A DNA stretch of 64,000 bases from Paenibacillus sp. MSJ-34 (GCF_018918005.1 NZ_JAHLPR010000026.1:1-64000), one strand, 5' to 3'; positions 54,136 through 63,309 are shown, counted from the stretch's first letter. Program-made: numbers and translations. Notes: a model not told the origin generated them from the letters alone.

Positions 54136-54984
54136 TTACTTACTTTCATTAATATTGGAGAGATTAATAGAAAACTCCTCAAAACTCAATTGTCCTAAGG
54201 CAAACTTCATACTTTGAACAAATATACGTTCATTTTTAGTTAGTTCACGTTTTGCTTCCTTCTCAATCCATTCATGCTCTTTGTCCAAAATATCTAAAAC
54301 ATGCTTTCGTTTTGAAAAAGCTTCATAATATCTTAATCCAAATTTTCTTTGGGAGATAGCATCAATATGAATGCCATCGGGATTTGCTGTTAAGCCTTTT
54401 GATGTTACAAAATAGCAATTTTTTTCGGCATGAGCAACTTTAGATAATATTTGGTTTATTTGTTTATATTCTACAGCGCTTTTTCCAAATCCGACCTCTC
54501 CAAGGTAATGTCCCAACTCACCGATTATAATTGGGATATCTGGTGCATTTAATTCTTCCCTCAAGTGTTTAAATAATGAAATCAATTTATCCTCATACGT
54601 CTTATAACGTTCTCCGTGACTGTCGCTTTCTCCTTGATGCCACAGAATTCCCACTAATTCACTTGTTTCCATAGCGAATTTTGCTTCAGAAATCGCATGT
54701 CTTGTTAATAGTCCGTCAATTGCCCACTCATCAATAGAGCTTCCTCCCTCGGCACATGCTATTACCCCAATGGACTCCCCCGGATGATCCTCTGTCCAAG
54801 CCTGAGCAAAAGAGGCTGCCGGCCCAACACCAGATACGTGACGATCAAAATTAAGAGGTTCCGCCATCATTTGCCATCTACCGTTTCGCAACATATTTAT
54901 ACGCTCATTATAAATCGGCGGGACATCCTCAATAAATCCTCTGCCTGCCATATTTGATTGTCCGATTATTAATATAGATTTCAT
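54136..54984 (-). CDS. SGNH/sialate-O-acetylesterase-like carbohydrate esterase
   Basis: The 282-residue cytoplasmic protein (no signal peptide) has GQSNMAGRG with the nucleophile Ser (about residue 10), WHQGESDS in the middle and DGIHID near residue 218 with the Asp/His pair, as in the SASA/DUF303 esterases of CE6 and sialate acetylesterases. It therefore probably removes acetyl groups from a carbohydrate. Codon use is AT-rich like its PadR partner, and both sit in a small patch of low GC. Its substrate is unknown. Confidence 0.82.
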   Translation of the reverse strand: MKSILIIGQSNMAGRGFIEDVPPIYNERINMLRNGRWQMMAEPLNFDRHVSGVGPAASFAQAWTEDHPGESIGVIACAEGGSSIDEWAIDGLLTRHAISEAKFAMETSELVGILWHQGESDSHGERYKTYEDKLISLFKHLREELNAPDIPIIIGELGHYLGEVGFGKSAVEYKQINQILSKVAHAEKNCYFVTSKGLTANPDGIHIDAISQRKFGLRYYEAFSKRKHVLDILDKEHEWIEKEAKRELTKNERIFVQSMKFALGQLSFEEFSINLSNINESK

Positions 54985-55013
54985 AGATAAACCTTCTTTC
55001 TTTGTTTGCGATG

Positions 55014-55062
55014 GTCTAATTAGACTATTGAGAGTATAGTTTAATTAGACTTTTTTTGTCAA
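55014..55062 (-). promoter_or_regulatory. Promoter with twin TCTAATTAGA-type operators before the esterase-PadR operon
   Basis: On the - strand TTGACA (55062-55057), 18 bp, TATACT (55038-55033). GTTTAATTAGAC (55039-55050) fills the spacer next to the -10, and the perfect palindrome GTCTAATTAGAC (55014-55025) lies over the start of transcription, with centres 25 bp apart. This is a classic layout for repression, probably by the PadR protein. Confidence 0.7.
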
Positions 55063-55202
55063 GTCGATTTTGTCTTTATTCAACTAAAGGGCGCTTATGC
55101 AGCAAGAACTCTGTCACTAAACCTTAAAATCGTGATGGAGCTTATGTCCTTGATTATTATTTACATAATATATATTATTTATACTAATTGGAGGGGGCAG
55201 CT

Positions 55203-55707
55203 ATGCATGAAACGATAGAGACGAAGATCGCTTCGCTTGCATGGGAGCGGATCCATCAGACGTTGGACCGGCAAGGATTTGCGAAGCTGCCCCCATTGCT
55301 CGATAGCGGGCAATGCCTTCACCTGATCGGGTTGTACGAACGGGAGGAATTGTACCGAAGCAAGATCGAAATGAGCCGATATCGGTTCGGAGAAGGAGAA
55401 TATAAATATTTCGCGTCCCCTTTGCCATCACTCGTGCAGCAGCTGCGTGCTTCGTTCTACCCCGAGCTGGCCCAAGCGGCGAATCGTTGGTTAGCACGAC
55501 TAGGCAAGGAAATGAGATATCCCGCTGCGCTGGATGAATTTTTGGCGAGTTGCCACATTAAAGGCCAGCTTCGCCCGACTCCTTTAATTTTGAAATATAC
55601 GGAAGGGAAGAGGGGGGATTATACAACATACGGTGCGCCATGGCGTCAGTAATTTTCTCTCAGGCACACGATACGGACTCGGGATCATATTCCATGACGC
55701 CAAGTGA
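55203..55707 (+). pseudogene. Broken 2OG-Fe(II) oxygenase (PF09859-like) with internal deletion
   Basis: The first 150 codons read as the N-terminal part of the oxygenase family described as acting on damaged DNA (LLDSGQCLHLIGLYER, YKYFASPLPSLVQQLR, PTPLILKYTEG), then shift and stop at 55650-55652. In the +1 frame from 55633, VRHGVSNFLSGTRYG and LGIIFHDAK run to a TGA at 55705-55707, which is the family's C-terminus. The middle, including the HxD iron site, about 70-80 codons, is missing, so the gene is dead. GGAGGGGG precedes ATG 55203. It is close to adaA/ogt. Confidence 0.75.
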
Positions 55708-56079
55708 GCTTCCGTTCTCATCATAAAATTGACTATATTATAAACTAGGCTATATATTAATATTATATAATATTAATGATGTTAATTAAAATAATGCGTT
55801 GACATAACGGTGTGATTGCGGCTATTATAGACCTGTGTAGTCTTCGATTAAGAGCGGGCCCTTCATGTTCGAATGCCGTTATACCGCGTGCCGGAATGGT
55901 TGCCGCGAGTATAACCGCGAATTGATCAACGCCGTTATTTTTGAATAATCAGGGATATTGAGGATCTTTAAAAACTTCATTGGGAGGGTGAATAAAGATC
56001 GTACGGACCACTTCGGCAAGATATAATGCGAAACAGGATCATACGGATTACAATAATAGCCAAGGAGGCGTATTCGAAG
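55708..56079. other. 370-bp intergenic region with a promoter and a 27-codon Cys-containing frame
   Basis: TTGACA (55799-55804), 18 bp and TATTAT (55823-55828) form a good promoter. An ATG-initiated 27-codon frame at 55865-55948 encodes three Cys in its first half (ECRYTACRNGCREYNRE) but has only a weak ribosome binding site, so it is not called as a gene. The rest is the AT-rich leader of the MFS gene. Confidence 0.5.
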
Positions 56080-57426
56080 ATGAGGAATGAACAAAAAGGG
56101 ATAACGGATAACATCCCATTATCCGGGAATCAGGCGAATCGTTGGCAGATCTACGGCGATTCTCCGGAAAAAAGAAGGCGGCTCCAGCGCAGGACGTTGT
56201 TGATCGTTGTGCTTGCGCAAATTTTGGGCGGTGCGGGGTTGGCGGCAGGTGTTACGATCGGCGGTTTGCTGGCACAACAAATGCTAGGGACCGACAGCTT
56301 TGCCGGCGTTCCCTCCGCGCTCTTTACGCTAGGTTCCGCCGCCGCGGCGCTGCTGATCGGGCGGATGTCGCAACGGTTCGGCCGCCGCATGGGACTTGCG
56401 GCAGGCTTCATGGCCGGCGGGATCGGGGCTGTCGGCGCTGTGCTCGCGGCGGTCCTGCCGAATATCCCGCTGCTGTTCGTTTCGCTGTTTATTTACGGCG
56501 CAGGCACCGCTTCCAATTTGCAGGCGCGTTATGCGGGCACCGATTTGGCCAAACCGAACGAGCGGGCCAAGGCAATCAGCGTTATTCTAACATCGACTAC
56601 ATTTGGGGCGGTTGCCGGCCCGAATTTGGTGGACGCGATGGGACGGTTTGCAGCGTCTCTCGGCGTTCCCCCTCTGGCGGGGCCGTTTCTGCTCGCTGCG
56701 GTCGCCTTTCTTTTTGCCGGTGTGGTGCTGCTGGCGTTTCTAAGGCCCGATCCGTTCCTAGTGGCCAAAGCGTTGGCGCAAGATAAGCTCGCGGATAAAC
56801 AGTTCGTTACGGGCGGAGAGCAGCCGCGGGCAAACGATAACCGGAAAATTGCGGTGGGGGCGACGGTGATGATTTTAACCCATGTCGTTATGGTCGCCAT
56901 TATGACGATGACCCCGATCCACATGCAGCATCACGGACACGGTCTAGGGGAGGTCGGGCTCGTGATCGGCGTGCATATCGCGGCCATGTATCTTCCTTCG
57001 CTTATTACCGGAATATTGGTCGATAAATGGGGAAGGACGGTAATGGCTTACGCTTCGGGCGTGACATTGCTATTATCCGGGCTGATGGCAGCTTGGGTGC
57101 CGGCCGATTCGATGGCGCTTCTTATGATCGCGCTCGCCTTGCTTGGCCTTGGTTGGAACTTCGGTTTGATCAGCGGGACGGCGATCATTGTCGATGCTAC
57201 GGCGGCGGCTACCCGCGCGAAAACACAAGGCTCGATCGACGTTCTCATCGCTTTGACCGGCGCCTCCGGCGGCGCGCTTTCCGGCATGGTAGTCGCGAAT
57301 TCAAGCTATGCAATGCTCTCGTTGGCCGGCGGCATCATGTCCTTGCTGCTGATTCCGGTCGTCATTTGGTCCCGCCGACGTCCGAGCGCAAGACAACGCA
57401 ATGAAAGGGTGTCGATGGGCAGTTAA
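56080..57426 (+). CDS. MFS transporter
   Basis: The 448-residue protein has twelve predicted membrane helices with the motif-A-like loop GRMSQRFGRRMGL after helix 2 and a repeated loop VDKWGRTVM in the second half. The long hydrophilic loop in the centre (QPRANDNRK) and NLQARYAGTDLAKP are seen. It is probably an exporter of unknown substrate. AAGGAGG precedes the ATG at 56080 by 11 nt. An upstream in-frame ATG at 56026 has no ribosome binding site. A GntR-type regulator follows convergently. Confidence 0.86.
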   Translation: MRNEQKGITDNIPLSGNQANRWQIYGDSPEKRRRLQRRTLLIVVLAQILGGAGLAAGVTIGGLLAQQMLGTDSFAGVPSALFTLGSAAAALLIGRMSQRFGRRMGLAAGFMAGGIGAVGAVLAAVLPNIPLLFVSLFIYGAGTASNLQARYAGTDLAKPNERAKAISVILTSTTFGAVAGPNLVDAMGRFAASLGVPPLAGPFLLAAVAFLFAGVVLLAFLRPDPFLVAKALAQDKLADKQFVTGGEQPRANDNRKIAVGATVMILTHVVMVAIMTMTPIHMQHHGHGLGEVGLVIGVHIAAMYLPSLITGILVDKWGRTVMAYASGVTLLLSGLMAAWVPADSMALLMIALALLGLGWNFGLISGTAIIVDATAAATRAKTQGSIDVLIALTGASGGALSGMVVANSSYAMLSLAGGIMSLLLIPVVIWSRRRPSARQRNERVSMGS

Positions 57427-57475
57427 GCTATTCTCCCCAGCGAACTGCGCCACTTTAAACGGCGATATGCTCGAT

Positions 57476-58144
57476 CTAAGAACGAGAGGAGAGGAGGTTG
57501 ATCATATCCGATGCCACCTTCTCCGCCGCAACGGGATCGCGAGCCCGAATCGTATTGTAAAGCTCGTTATGAAGCGTCGTCAATTCATTCAACAATTCGA
57601 GATTGCCGAGAGTGCTGCTAATCGCGTACCGCAAATGTTCATTCATATAAAGATAAAGTTCATACAACAGATCGTTATGAGCGGCCGACGCAATCGACAT
57701 ATGAAATTCGACATCCGCACGGACGAAGGCGTCCAAATGTTCGGTTTTTTCATTTCGTTTGTCCAGACAGGCGCGGATTCTTTCCAAATCTGCGGGAGTC
57801 CGGCGGATCGCCGCCAACCGTGCGCATTCCCTCTCCAAGCAATACCGCGCCTCCAACGTGTCGGCAATGCTGCTTCCACGCAATCGTCGCAAAACGGATG
57901 CTTCGAAATGGTTCGACGCTCGCACATACGTACCGTCGCCTTGTCTCGCTTCCAGCATGCCTGCGTGGATTAAGGCCTGGACGGCTTCCCGGATCGTATT
58001 GCGGCTAACACCGAGCTGCTCCACCAATTCGGGTTCCGCGGGAATTTTTGTTCCGACGGGCCATTGGCCCGATTCGATCAGCGATTCCAATTGAGAAGAG
58101 ACTTGTTTCGCCAAAGACGAACGGACAGGTTTTTGCAATTCCAT
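57476..58144 (-). CDS. GntR/FadR-type transcriptional regulator
   Basis: The 222-residue protein has the GntR winged helix (SLAKQVSSQLESLIESGQWPVG, VEQLGVSRNTIREAVQALIHAGML, GDGTYVRA) followed by a helical FCD effector domain with the Asp/His metal-binding pattern (EFHMSIASAAHND). FCD regulators usually sense organic acids or amino acids. It converges with the MFS gene and is separated from the lactonase gene by 190 bp. ATG at 58144 follows GGAGG. Confidence 0.87.
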   Translation of the reverse strand: MELQKPVRSSLAKQVSSQLESLIESGQWPVGTKIPAEPELVEQLGVSRNTIREAVQALIHAGMLEARQGDGTYVRASNHFEASVLRRLRGSSIADTLEARYCLERECARLAAIRRTPADLERIRACLDKRNEKTEHLDAFVRADVEFHMSIASAAHNDLLYELYLYMNEHLRYAISSTLGNLELLNELTTLHNELYNTIRARDPVAAEKVASDMINLLSSRS

Positions 58145-58294
58145 ATGAAAACCTCCAAACATAGGATGATGCAGTATCTTGATCATAGCATAACATCGGT
58201 TCCTCGAACAATAACGCGAGAGTCACGATCAACAACCCTATCTTGAGCCGAAATCATCCAATCGATTTGCACTTTCATAGAAACTGCATTAAAG

Positions 58295-58312
58295 TGATAA
58301 GTATCATTACAA
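58295..58312 (+). promoter_or_regulatory. TGATA-AG-TATCA palindrome and -10 box before the lactonase
   Basis: The perfect 5-bp-arm palindrome (58295-58306) lies between a weak TGCATT -35 and TACAAT (58307-58312), where a bound regulator would block transcription. The GntR-type protein beside it is a candidate, by position only. Confidence 0.4.
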
Positions 58313-58337
58313 TAATGTGGCAAGGGGTTTTAGTCGA

Positions 58338-59420
58338 ATGAAAGATCGTATGCTAGTATTTGCAGGTTCCTATGCGGAAGCTTCCGATTTTGGCGTATAC
58401 GTTTATTCGTTAGATGAAATTACGGGAGCGTTAACGTTATTGCATCAGGTTTCGGGCTTGAAAAATCCGACTTTTTTACATTTGGACGCCGAGAAGCTGA
58501 AGCTTTATTCGATATCGGAAGAAGAAGCCGACGGCGGGAAAGCGGGGGGAGCGGTCTCGTTCCGGATTGATCCGGTTCAAGGCACTCTGACCGAAATCAA
58601 CCGCCGAATGTCAGTTCCCGCTACGACATGCCATATCCAAAAAGACGATTCGGACCGTTTTCTAATCGTGACGAGCTATCATGGGGGAATGGTCGGGCTA
58701 ATGGCGCTTGAAGAGGACGGCCGCATCGGCGAAACGCTTGACGTTCGGCAGCATGAAGGCCAAGGAGCGCATCCCGAGCGGCAAACGCAGCCTCATCCGC
58801 ACTCATCGTTCTTCAGTCCGGATTGCCGCTATTTGTACGTTCCCGATCTGGGCATTGACCGGATCCGGGCGTATACGCTTGACGCCGAACGCCAAAAGCT
58901 CCATGTTCATGGCGATACCGTACTGCATGCCGGGGCGGGACCGCGACATATGGTATTTCATCCGAACGGGAAATTTGCATATGTCATTAACGAAATCGAT
59001 TCCACCGTCACTTCATTCCGTTATGACCCGGAGACAGGCGCATTGCACACTTTCGATACCGTTTCGACGCTGCCGGCCGGGTTCGCAGGCGAGAATATTT
59101 GCGCGGAAATTGCCGTTTCCGCAAACGGAACCTACTTATACGGCTCGAACCGCGGACATGACAGTATCGTCGTATACGCGATCGATTCGAATAGCGGCCG
59201 ATTGTCGTTCGTGGAGCATGTTTCGACAGAAGGACGCCATCCAAGACATTTCGCGTTAACGCCGGGAGGCCGTTTCTTACTCGCCGCGAACCGGGATACG
59301 AACAATATCGCTACATTCCGGGTGGACGAGACGACGGGGAAGCTGCAGTTTACCGGTCATTCCATCGAAGCGTCCAAGCCGGTCTGCATCCAGGCCGCTT
59401 ATTTCTCCGTTTCGCAATAA
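58338..59420 (+). CDS. pgl: 6-phosphogluconolactonase (lactonase, beta-propeller type)
   Basis: The 360-residue protein is a seven-bladed propeller of the Pgl/YbhE family, with repeated blade motifs (GALTLLHQVSGLKNPTFLHL, HPHSSFFSPDCRYLYVPDLGIDRI, GPRHMVFHPNGKFAYVINE, GRHPRHFALTPGGRFLLAANRDTNN). It hydrolyses 6-phosphogluconolactone in the pentose phosphate pathway. The ATG at 58338 is preferred to GTG at 58317 because AAGGGG lies between them. Carboxymuconate-cyclase relatives share the fold, so the call is likely but not certain. It is followed by a terminator. Confidence 0.85.
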   Translation: MKDRMLVFAGSYAEASDFGVYVYSLDEITGALTLLHQVSGLKNPTFLHLDAEKLKLYSISEEEADGGKAGGAVSFRIDPVQGTLTEINRRMSVPATTCHIQKDDSDRFLIVTSYHGGMVGLMALEEDGRIGETLDVRQHEGQGAHPERQTQPHPHSSFFSPDCRYLYVPDLGIDRIRAYTLDAERQKLHVHGDTVLHAGAGPRHMVFHPNGKFAYVINEIDSTVTSFRYDPETGALHTFDTVSTLPAGFAGENICAEIAVSANGTYLYGSNRGHDSIVVYAIDSNSGRLSFVEHVSTEGRHPRHFALTPGGRFLLAANRDTNNIATFRVDETTGKLQFTGHSIEASKPVCIQAAYFSVSQ

Positions 59421-59430
59421 TTCGCAAAAG

Positions 59431-59469
59431 AAAAAGACTGGCGTCCGTCATGGTCGCCCAGTCTTTTTT
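59431..59469. terminator. Terminator between the lactonase and sodC genes
   Basis: AAAAAGACTGGCG pairs with CGCCCAGTCTTTTTT around a 10-nt loop, with one bulge. It works for both converging genes. Confidence 0.85.
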
Positions 59470-59483
59470 GCATAAACGGACAG

Positions 59484-60029
59484 TTATGGCTTGATGATCG
59501 CACAAGCGATTCGGTCTCCCGAATTGCCGGAAGGATCGGTGGTGTAATCGTCGGCATTGGCATGGATAACGAGCGCCGTACCTCCCGGCTTCAGCAATGA
59601 ATTCGGTTTTCCCTTCTGCAAAGTAACGGTTGTCGTAACGAGATCCGCTTTTACTTTGCCGTTTGCGCCGACTTTCAAATTCGGCAAATCTCCTTCATGA
59701 AACCCGTGCGCGTTTTTAAAGCCATGTTGCTTGTTTTGCAGATTGAAATGCGCTTCCGCCGTTTTGAAATCGGGAGCGTCGCAACGTCCGACAGCGTGGA
59801 AATGAATGCCGTGCTCGCCCGGAGGGAGTTTGGACGCTTCGATATGGATTTTCACTTCGGCGCCGGCCTGCGTAAGTCGGGCCGTCCCGATTTTCGTTCC
59901 TTTGCCGTCGATGATGTTCACTTTCATTTTGGTCATGCTTTCATCGGCGAACGCTTGCGATGCGCCGGCGCCGATCGAAGCGAGCAGAAATCCGCACGCT
60001 AAAAACCATTTGATTGCTGTTTTCGCCAT
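59484..60029 (-). CDS. sodC: Superoxide dismutase [Cu-Zn]
   Basis: The 181-residue secreted protein has a signal peptide (cleaved after AFA) and the Cu/Zn-SOD pattern: the GIHFHAVG Cu ligands, the bridging His in AEAHFN, KQHG, the zinc His/Asp in GFHEGDLPN and the last Cu His in LVIHANADDY, with SGNSGDRIACAII at the end. All ligands appear present, whereas B. subtilis YojM is reported to lack one. It follows the deacetylase-fold gene by 19 bp with AGGAGG. It probably guards the cell surface from superoxide. Confidence 0.9.
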   Translation of the reverse strand: MAKTAIKWFLACGFLLASIGAGASQAFADESMTKMKVNIIDGKGTKIGTARLTQAGAEVKIHIEASKLPPGEHGIHFHAVGRCDAPDFKTAEAHFNLQNKQHGFKNAHGFHEGDLPNLKVGANGKVKADLVTTTVTLQKGKPNSLLKPGGTALVIHANADDYTTDPSGNSGDRIACAIIKP

Positions 60030-60048
60030 CTTCGTTCCTCCTACTTGT

Positions 60049-60858
60049 TCACAAATGTTTCGTCGGGTCCTTGTAAAGCAGCAAATCGGAAATTTTCAGA
60101 AATGTAATATCGTTTTTTTTCATAATTTCATACTGTTCCCGCAATACTTCCGCCATGATCACGCCGCCGGCCCCTACATGGCCGATCGCGATGCAGGGCG
60201 TATGTGCGTTCAGATGACTGCGCATCGTTTCAAACTGCTTTCTCATGAAGGGCTTCGTACGACGATTGTCCAAGAACAGATGGTTTTCGATGCTCGGCAC
60301 ACCCATCTCGTTTGCTACCTTGGCCACAATGCTATGATAACTTGTATGGCTGTCCAAGAAGAAGAGGCCGCGTTCTTTGCATACATCCAGCACGATGCGC
60401 ATCACCCTCGGATCGGTCGTCGCTTTCGAGCCCATATGATTATTTATGCCGATCGCGTGGGGGACGTCGTCGATCGCCGCATGGACGCGTTTGCGAATTT
60501 CCTCCTCGGATAGATCGGTCGAAACGACGCCGGGGCCGAGCCATGTCTTTCTGCCGGAGAAAGGTTCCATCGGCAAATGAACGATTACATCGTGTCCGAC
60601 GCGATATGCCTGTTCCGCGTCCCGCTTGGTGGTAGGCAGGAAAGGCATGACGGCTACGGTCAAATGAAACGGGAGCTCCATCATTTCCTTCGTTCCGCGT
60701 CCGTTATTGCCGAAATCGTCGATGACGACAATAGCGTATTTCTCCCGCACATTTTGAAAAGCCGGGTCTGCGCCTGTCGACGCAGCAGTCGACGCCAACA
60801 TAACGGCTGCCAGCAGCAGGCTAGCGCATCCGGTTGCAACGATTCGCCGTGCAAACAT
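60049..60858 (-). CDS. Divergent polysaccharide deacetylase (DUF610/YibQ family)
   Basis: The 269-residue secreted protein has a signal peptide and the features of the divergent deacetylase family: YAIVVIDDFGNNGRGT near residue 42, VIVHLPMEPF, GINNHMGSKATTD, FFLDSHTS and AIGHVGAGG. The Asp pair DD and the His in NNHMGS are the candidate metal residues. Activity has not been shown for the family. ATG 60858 follows GGTGA; upstream codons lack a signal peptide. It lies in one operon with the EEP gene before and sodC after. Confidence 0.82.
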   Translation of the reverse strand: MFARRIVATGCASLLLAAVMLASTAASTGADPAFQNVREKYAIVVIDDFGNNGRGTKEMMELPFHLTVAVMPFLPTTKRDAEQAYRVGHDVIVHLPMEPFSGRKTWLGPGVVSTDLSEEEIRKRVHAAIDDVPHAIGINNHMGSKATTDPRVMRIVLDVCKERGLFFLDSHTSYHSIVAKVANEMGVPSIENHLFLDNRRTKPFMRKQFETMRSHLNAHTPCIAIGHVGAGGVIMAEVLREQYEIMKKNDITFLKISDLLLYKDPTKHL

Positions 60859-60928
60859 AAAATCACCAGATCTCTCATGATGTAGTTCCGATTGGAAACA
60901 TTTATAATATTTCCCTATACCTCCGTTT

Positions 60929-61678
60929 TTAATCAGGAAGAAGGGAAGGATCGGATAAGACGACCGCAGCTTGCAGAGGCAAATGATCCGACGCTTCGTA
61001 ACGATCCGAAATAACGCCCGACGAAACGATTTGAAAATGACGGCTGACGAAAATATAGTCCAATTGCATCTTTGGCCGGAACGAAGGATATGTGAGGGAA
61101 GGAGCCGCATTCCAACTTACGTCCGTTAATTGTTGCGTTAGGATGGACCATACCTTTGATCCCGGTTTTACGTTGAAATCGCCCATGACAAGGACTGGAC
61201 CGCCGTCGTTCATTATTTTGTTGCGGATAAATCGCGCTTGTTTCCGTTGCAATAAGGGGGAGAGGCTTAAATGGGTCACATAGCATTTGAGCGGGTGCCC
61301 GTCCATATCCAGTTGGGCCTCCAATAAGGCCCGATTTTCAATGGCAGCCGGCGCTTTGAAAATGTGGTTATGCTTGCATACGATAGGAAACCGGGTCAAG
61401 AGGGCATTTCCGAATTGGCGCACGGTCGTATCAAAGTCTCGATGCGTTCCCGATACGATAGCCGGTCCGAATACGGCATGGTTCGTCTTTAACCGCTTCG
61501 ATAACCATTCAAGCTGGTCGATGTCGTTGCTTCTTTTCGAATAACGGTTATCGACTTCGTTCAGGGCGACGATATCGGCGTCGCTTTCTTCGATAACGCG
61601 GGCGATGCGTTCCAGGTCAACAATCCTGTCGATTCCTTCTCCATGATGAATATTAAACGTTACAATTTTTAACAGCAT
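60929..61678 (-). CDS. Endonuclease/exonuclease/phosphatase family protein
   Basis: The 249-residue protein has the EEP fold motifs: TFNIHHGEG, the Glu in ALNEVDN, the VTHLSLSP segment, VMGDFNVKPGS and the C-terminal SDHLPLQ with the catalytic His. Metal-dependent phosphodiester hydrolysis is expected; nuclease, sphingomyelinase-like and inositol-phosphatase activities are all possible. No signal peptide is seen. It is the first gene of a set with a deacetylase and sodC and divergent from the phosphodiesterase gene. Confidence 0.85.
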   Translation of the reverse strand: MLLKIVTFNIHHGEGIDRIVDLERIARVIEESDADIVALNEVDNRYSKRSNDIDQLEWLSKRLKTNHAVFGPAIVSGTHRDFDTTVRQFGNALLTRFPIVCKHNHIFKAPAAIENRALLEAQLDMDGHPLKCYVTHLSLSPLLQRKQARFIRNKIMNDGGPVLVMGDFNVKPGSKVWSILTQQLTDVSWNAAPSLTYPSFRPKMQLDYIFVSRHFQIVSSGVISDRYEASDHLPLQAAVVLSDPSLLPD

Positions 61679-61833
61679 GGCTTGTTCCGCCTTTGTTCGA
61701 CGTATTCCTACCCGTATTATGCACCGGATATCCCGGTCGTATCAAGCTGGTCATTCCCATCTTGGTTTCATAATCGCAATCGTTTCGGAACATACTATAT
61801 GATGTTTTACTACGGTTTGAAAGGTAATGAATA

Positions 61834-63309
61834 ATGAAAAAAATCATTTTTCTCCTGATTGATTCGTTCATGCCAACGATTCTGGAAGATTGCGTTCGCC
61901 ATCGAACGGTTCCGGGACTGAAGTTTCTTATGGACCGGGGTCGATATTGGGCGAACTGCGCGACGGTGTTTCCAACGATGACGGCTTCGGTTGACAGCTC
62001 GTTAGTGACGGGAACGTATCCCGACGTTCACCGGATCCCGGGACTCATCTGGTACGATCCGGAGCAGCAAGAAATCGTAAATTATATTAACGGATGGAAT
62101 TGCGTTCGCAAGCTCGGCCTGGGCAAATGCGCCAAACATGTACTCTACAATTTGAACGAAAAACATTTAAGCGCCCATGTGACGACCGTCTTCGAAGAAC
62201 TAAGCCGGAGAGGGAAGACATCCGCATCTATTAATGCGATTGTCCACCGCAGCGTCAAGCGGCATATGATCAAGCTTCCCGCTCTCATGAATATGATGTC
62301 GGGGTTACAGTTTCGCAAAAGCAGCATTTCCGGGCCGGAGACGATGACTTTAGGCTCGCTCGTTCAATCGGACATTCTGCAAGATATTCCCCGGCCGATG
62401 CAAGGATACGAGGAAATGTGCGGCATTAACGACGATTTCGCGAAACATGCAACCAAAATTTTGATTCAATCGGAGAAACAGCCCGATTTTACGCTCGTGT
62501 ATTTTCCGGATAACGATCATGAGATGCATAAAAAAAATCCGGCTCACGCGGAAGAAGCTTTAATCCGTGTGGACCAGCATATCCAGGACATTTTGTATGC
62601 ATTCGGTTCGTGGGAGGAAGCCGTGAAGCAATGCATATTTATCGTAACCGGCGATCACGGGCAAACGCGAATCGGGAACGAAGAACGGTTTAACATCGAT
62701 CTGGATCGGTTGCTGGAATCGTTTCGCGTATTGCAGTTAGGGGAGAAAATCGGCAGGCATGATGTTGTCGTTTGCAATAACGAACGGATGGCTTATCTTT
62801 ATCCTTTGCAAGCGGATATCCAGCCGAAGCTGATCGAGCAGCTTCTGAGCGAACCGCGAATCGATATCATCGCCTGGAAAGAACAGCGCGAAGTGGCGGT
62901 CAGAGAAGGCGGATCGGGAAGGAAAATGTATTTCCGGCGCAACGGGCCGTTTACGGATATTTACGGGTCCGAATGGACCGTGGTGGGCGAAGAATCGGTG
63001 CTCGATCTGAAGATCAAGGAAGGAATCATTCATTACGGAGATTATCCGGATGCCCTGGCCAGACTATACGGAGCTTTATATTCCCAGGACATTCCGATGA
63101 TCGCCATTACCGCCAGGCCGCGGTACGAATTCAAGAGCCGCTATTTCCCGATGCATATGAACGGGGGCAGTCACGGTTCCTTGCATAAATACGATTCCAT
63201 CATCCCGTTGATCGTAACGGGTACGGATCATGCGGTCCAAGAGCCTCCAAGACTGGTCGATTTGAAACAATTTATTCTTGAACTATGCGACAAGGAAAGC
63301 AATTGTTAG
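61834..63309 (+). CDS. Alkaline-phosphatase-superfamily phosphodiesterase
   Basis: The 491-residue protein has the metal ligands of the nucleotide pyrophosphatase/phosphodiesterase branch: LIDSF near residue 10, the nucleophile Thr in VFPTMTAS, PDNDHEMH, TGDHGQTRIG and a C-terminal NGGSHGS with the last His. It acts on a phosphate ester or diester; it has no clear signal peptide and may be cytoplasmic or membrane-associated. GAAAGG precedes the ATG. A YkoP-like gene follows at 63394 on the same strand. Confidence 0.84.
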   Translation: MKKIIFLLIDSFMPTILEDCVRHRTVPGLKFLMDRGRYWANCATVFPTMTASVDSSLVTGTYPDVHRIPGLIWYDPEQQEIVNYINGWNCVRKLGLGKCAKHVLYNLNEKHLSAHVTTVFEELSRRGKTSASINAIVHRSVKRHMIKLPALMNMMSGLQFRKSSISGPETMTLGSLVQSDILQDIPRPMQGYEEMCGINDDFAKHATKILIQSEKQPDFTLVYFPDNDHEMHKKNPAHAEEALIRVDQHIQDILYAFGSWEEAVKQCIFIVTGDHGQTRIGNEERFNIDLDRLLESFRVLQLGEKIGRHDVVVCNNERMAYLYPLQADIQPKLIEQLLSEPRIDIIAWKEQREVAVREGGSGRKMYFRRNGPFTDIYGSEWTVVGEESVLDLKIKEGIIHYGDYPDALARLYGALYSQDIPMIAITARPRYEFKSRYFPMHMNGGSHGSLHKYDSIIPLIVTGTDHAVQEPPRLVDLKQFILELCDKESNC

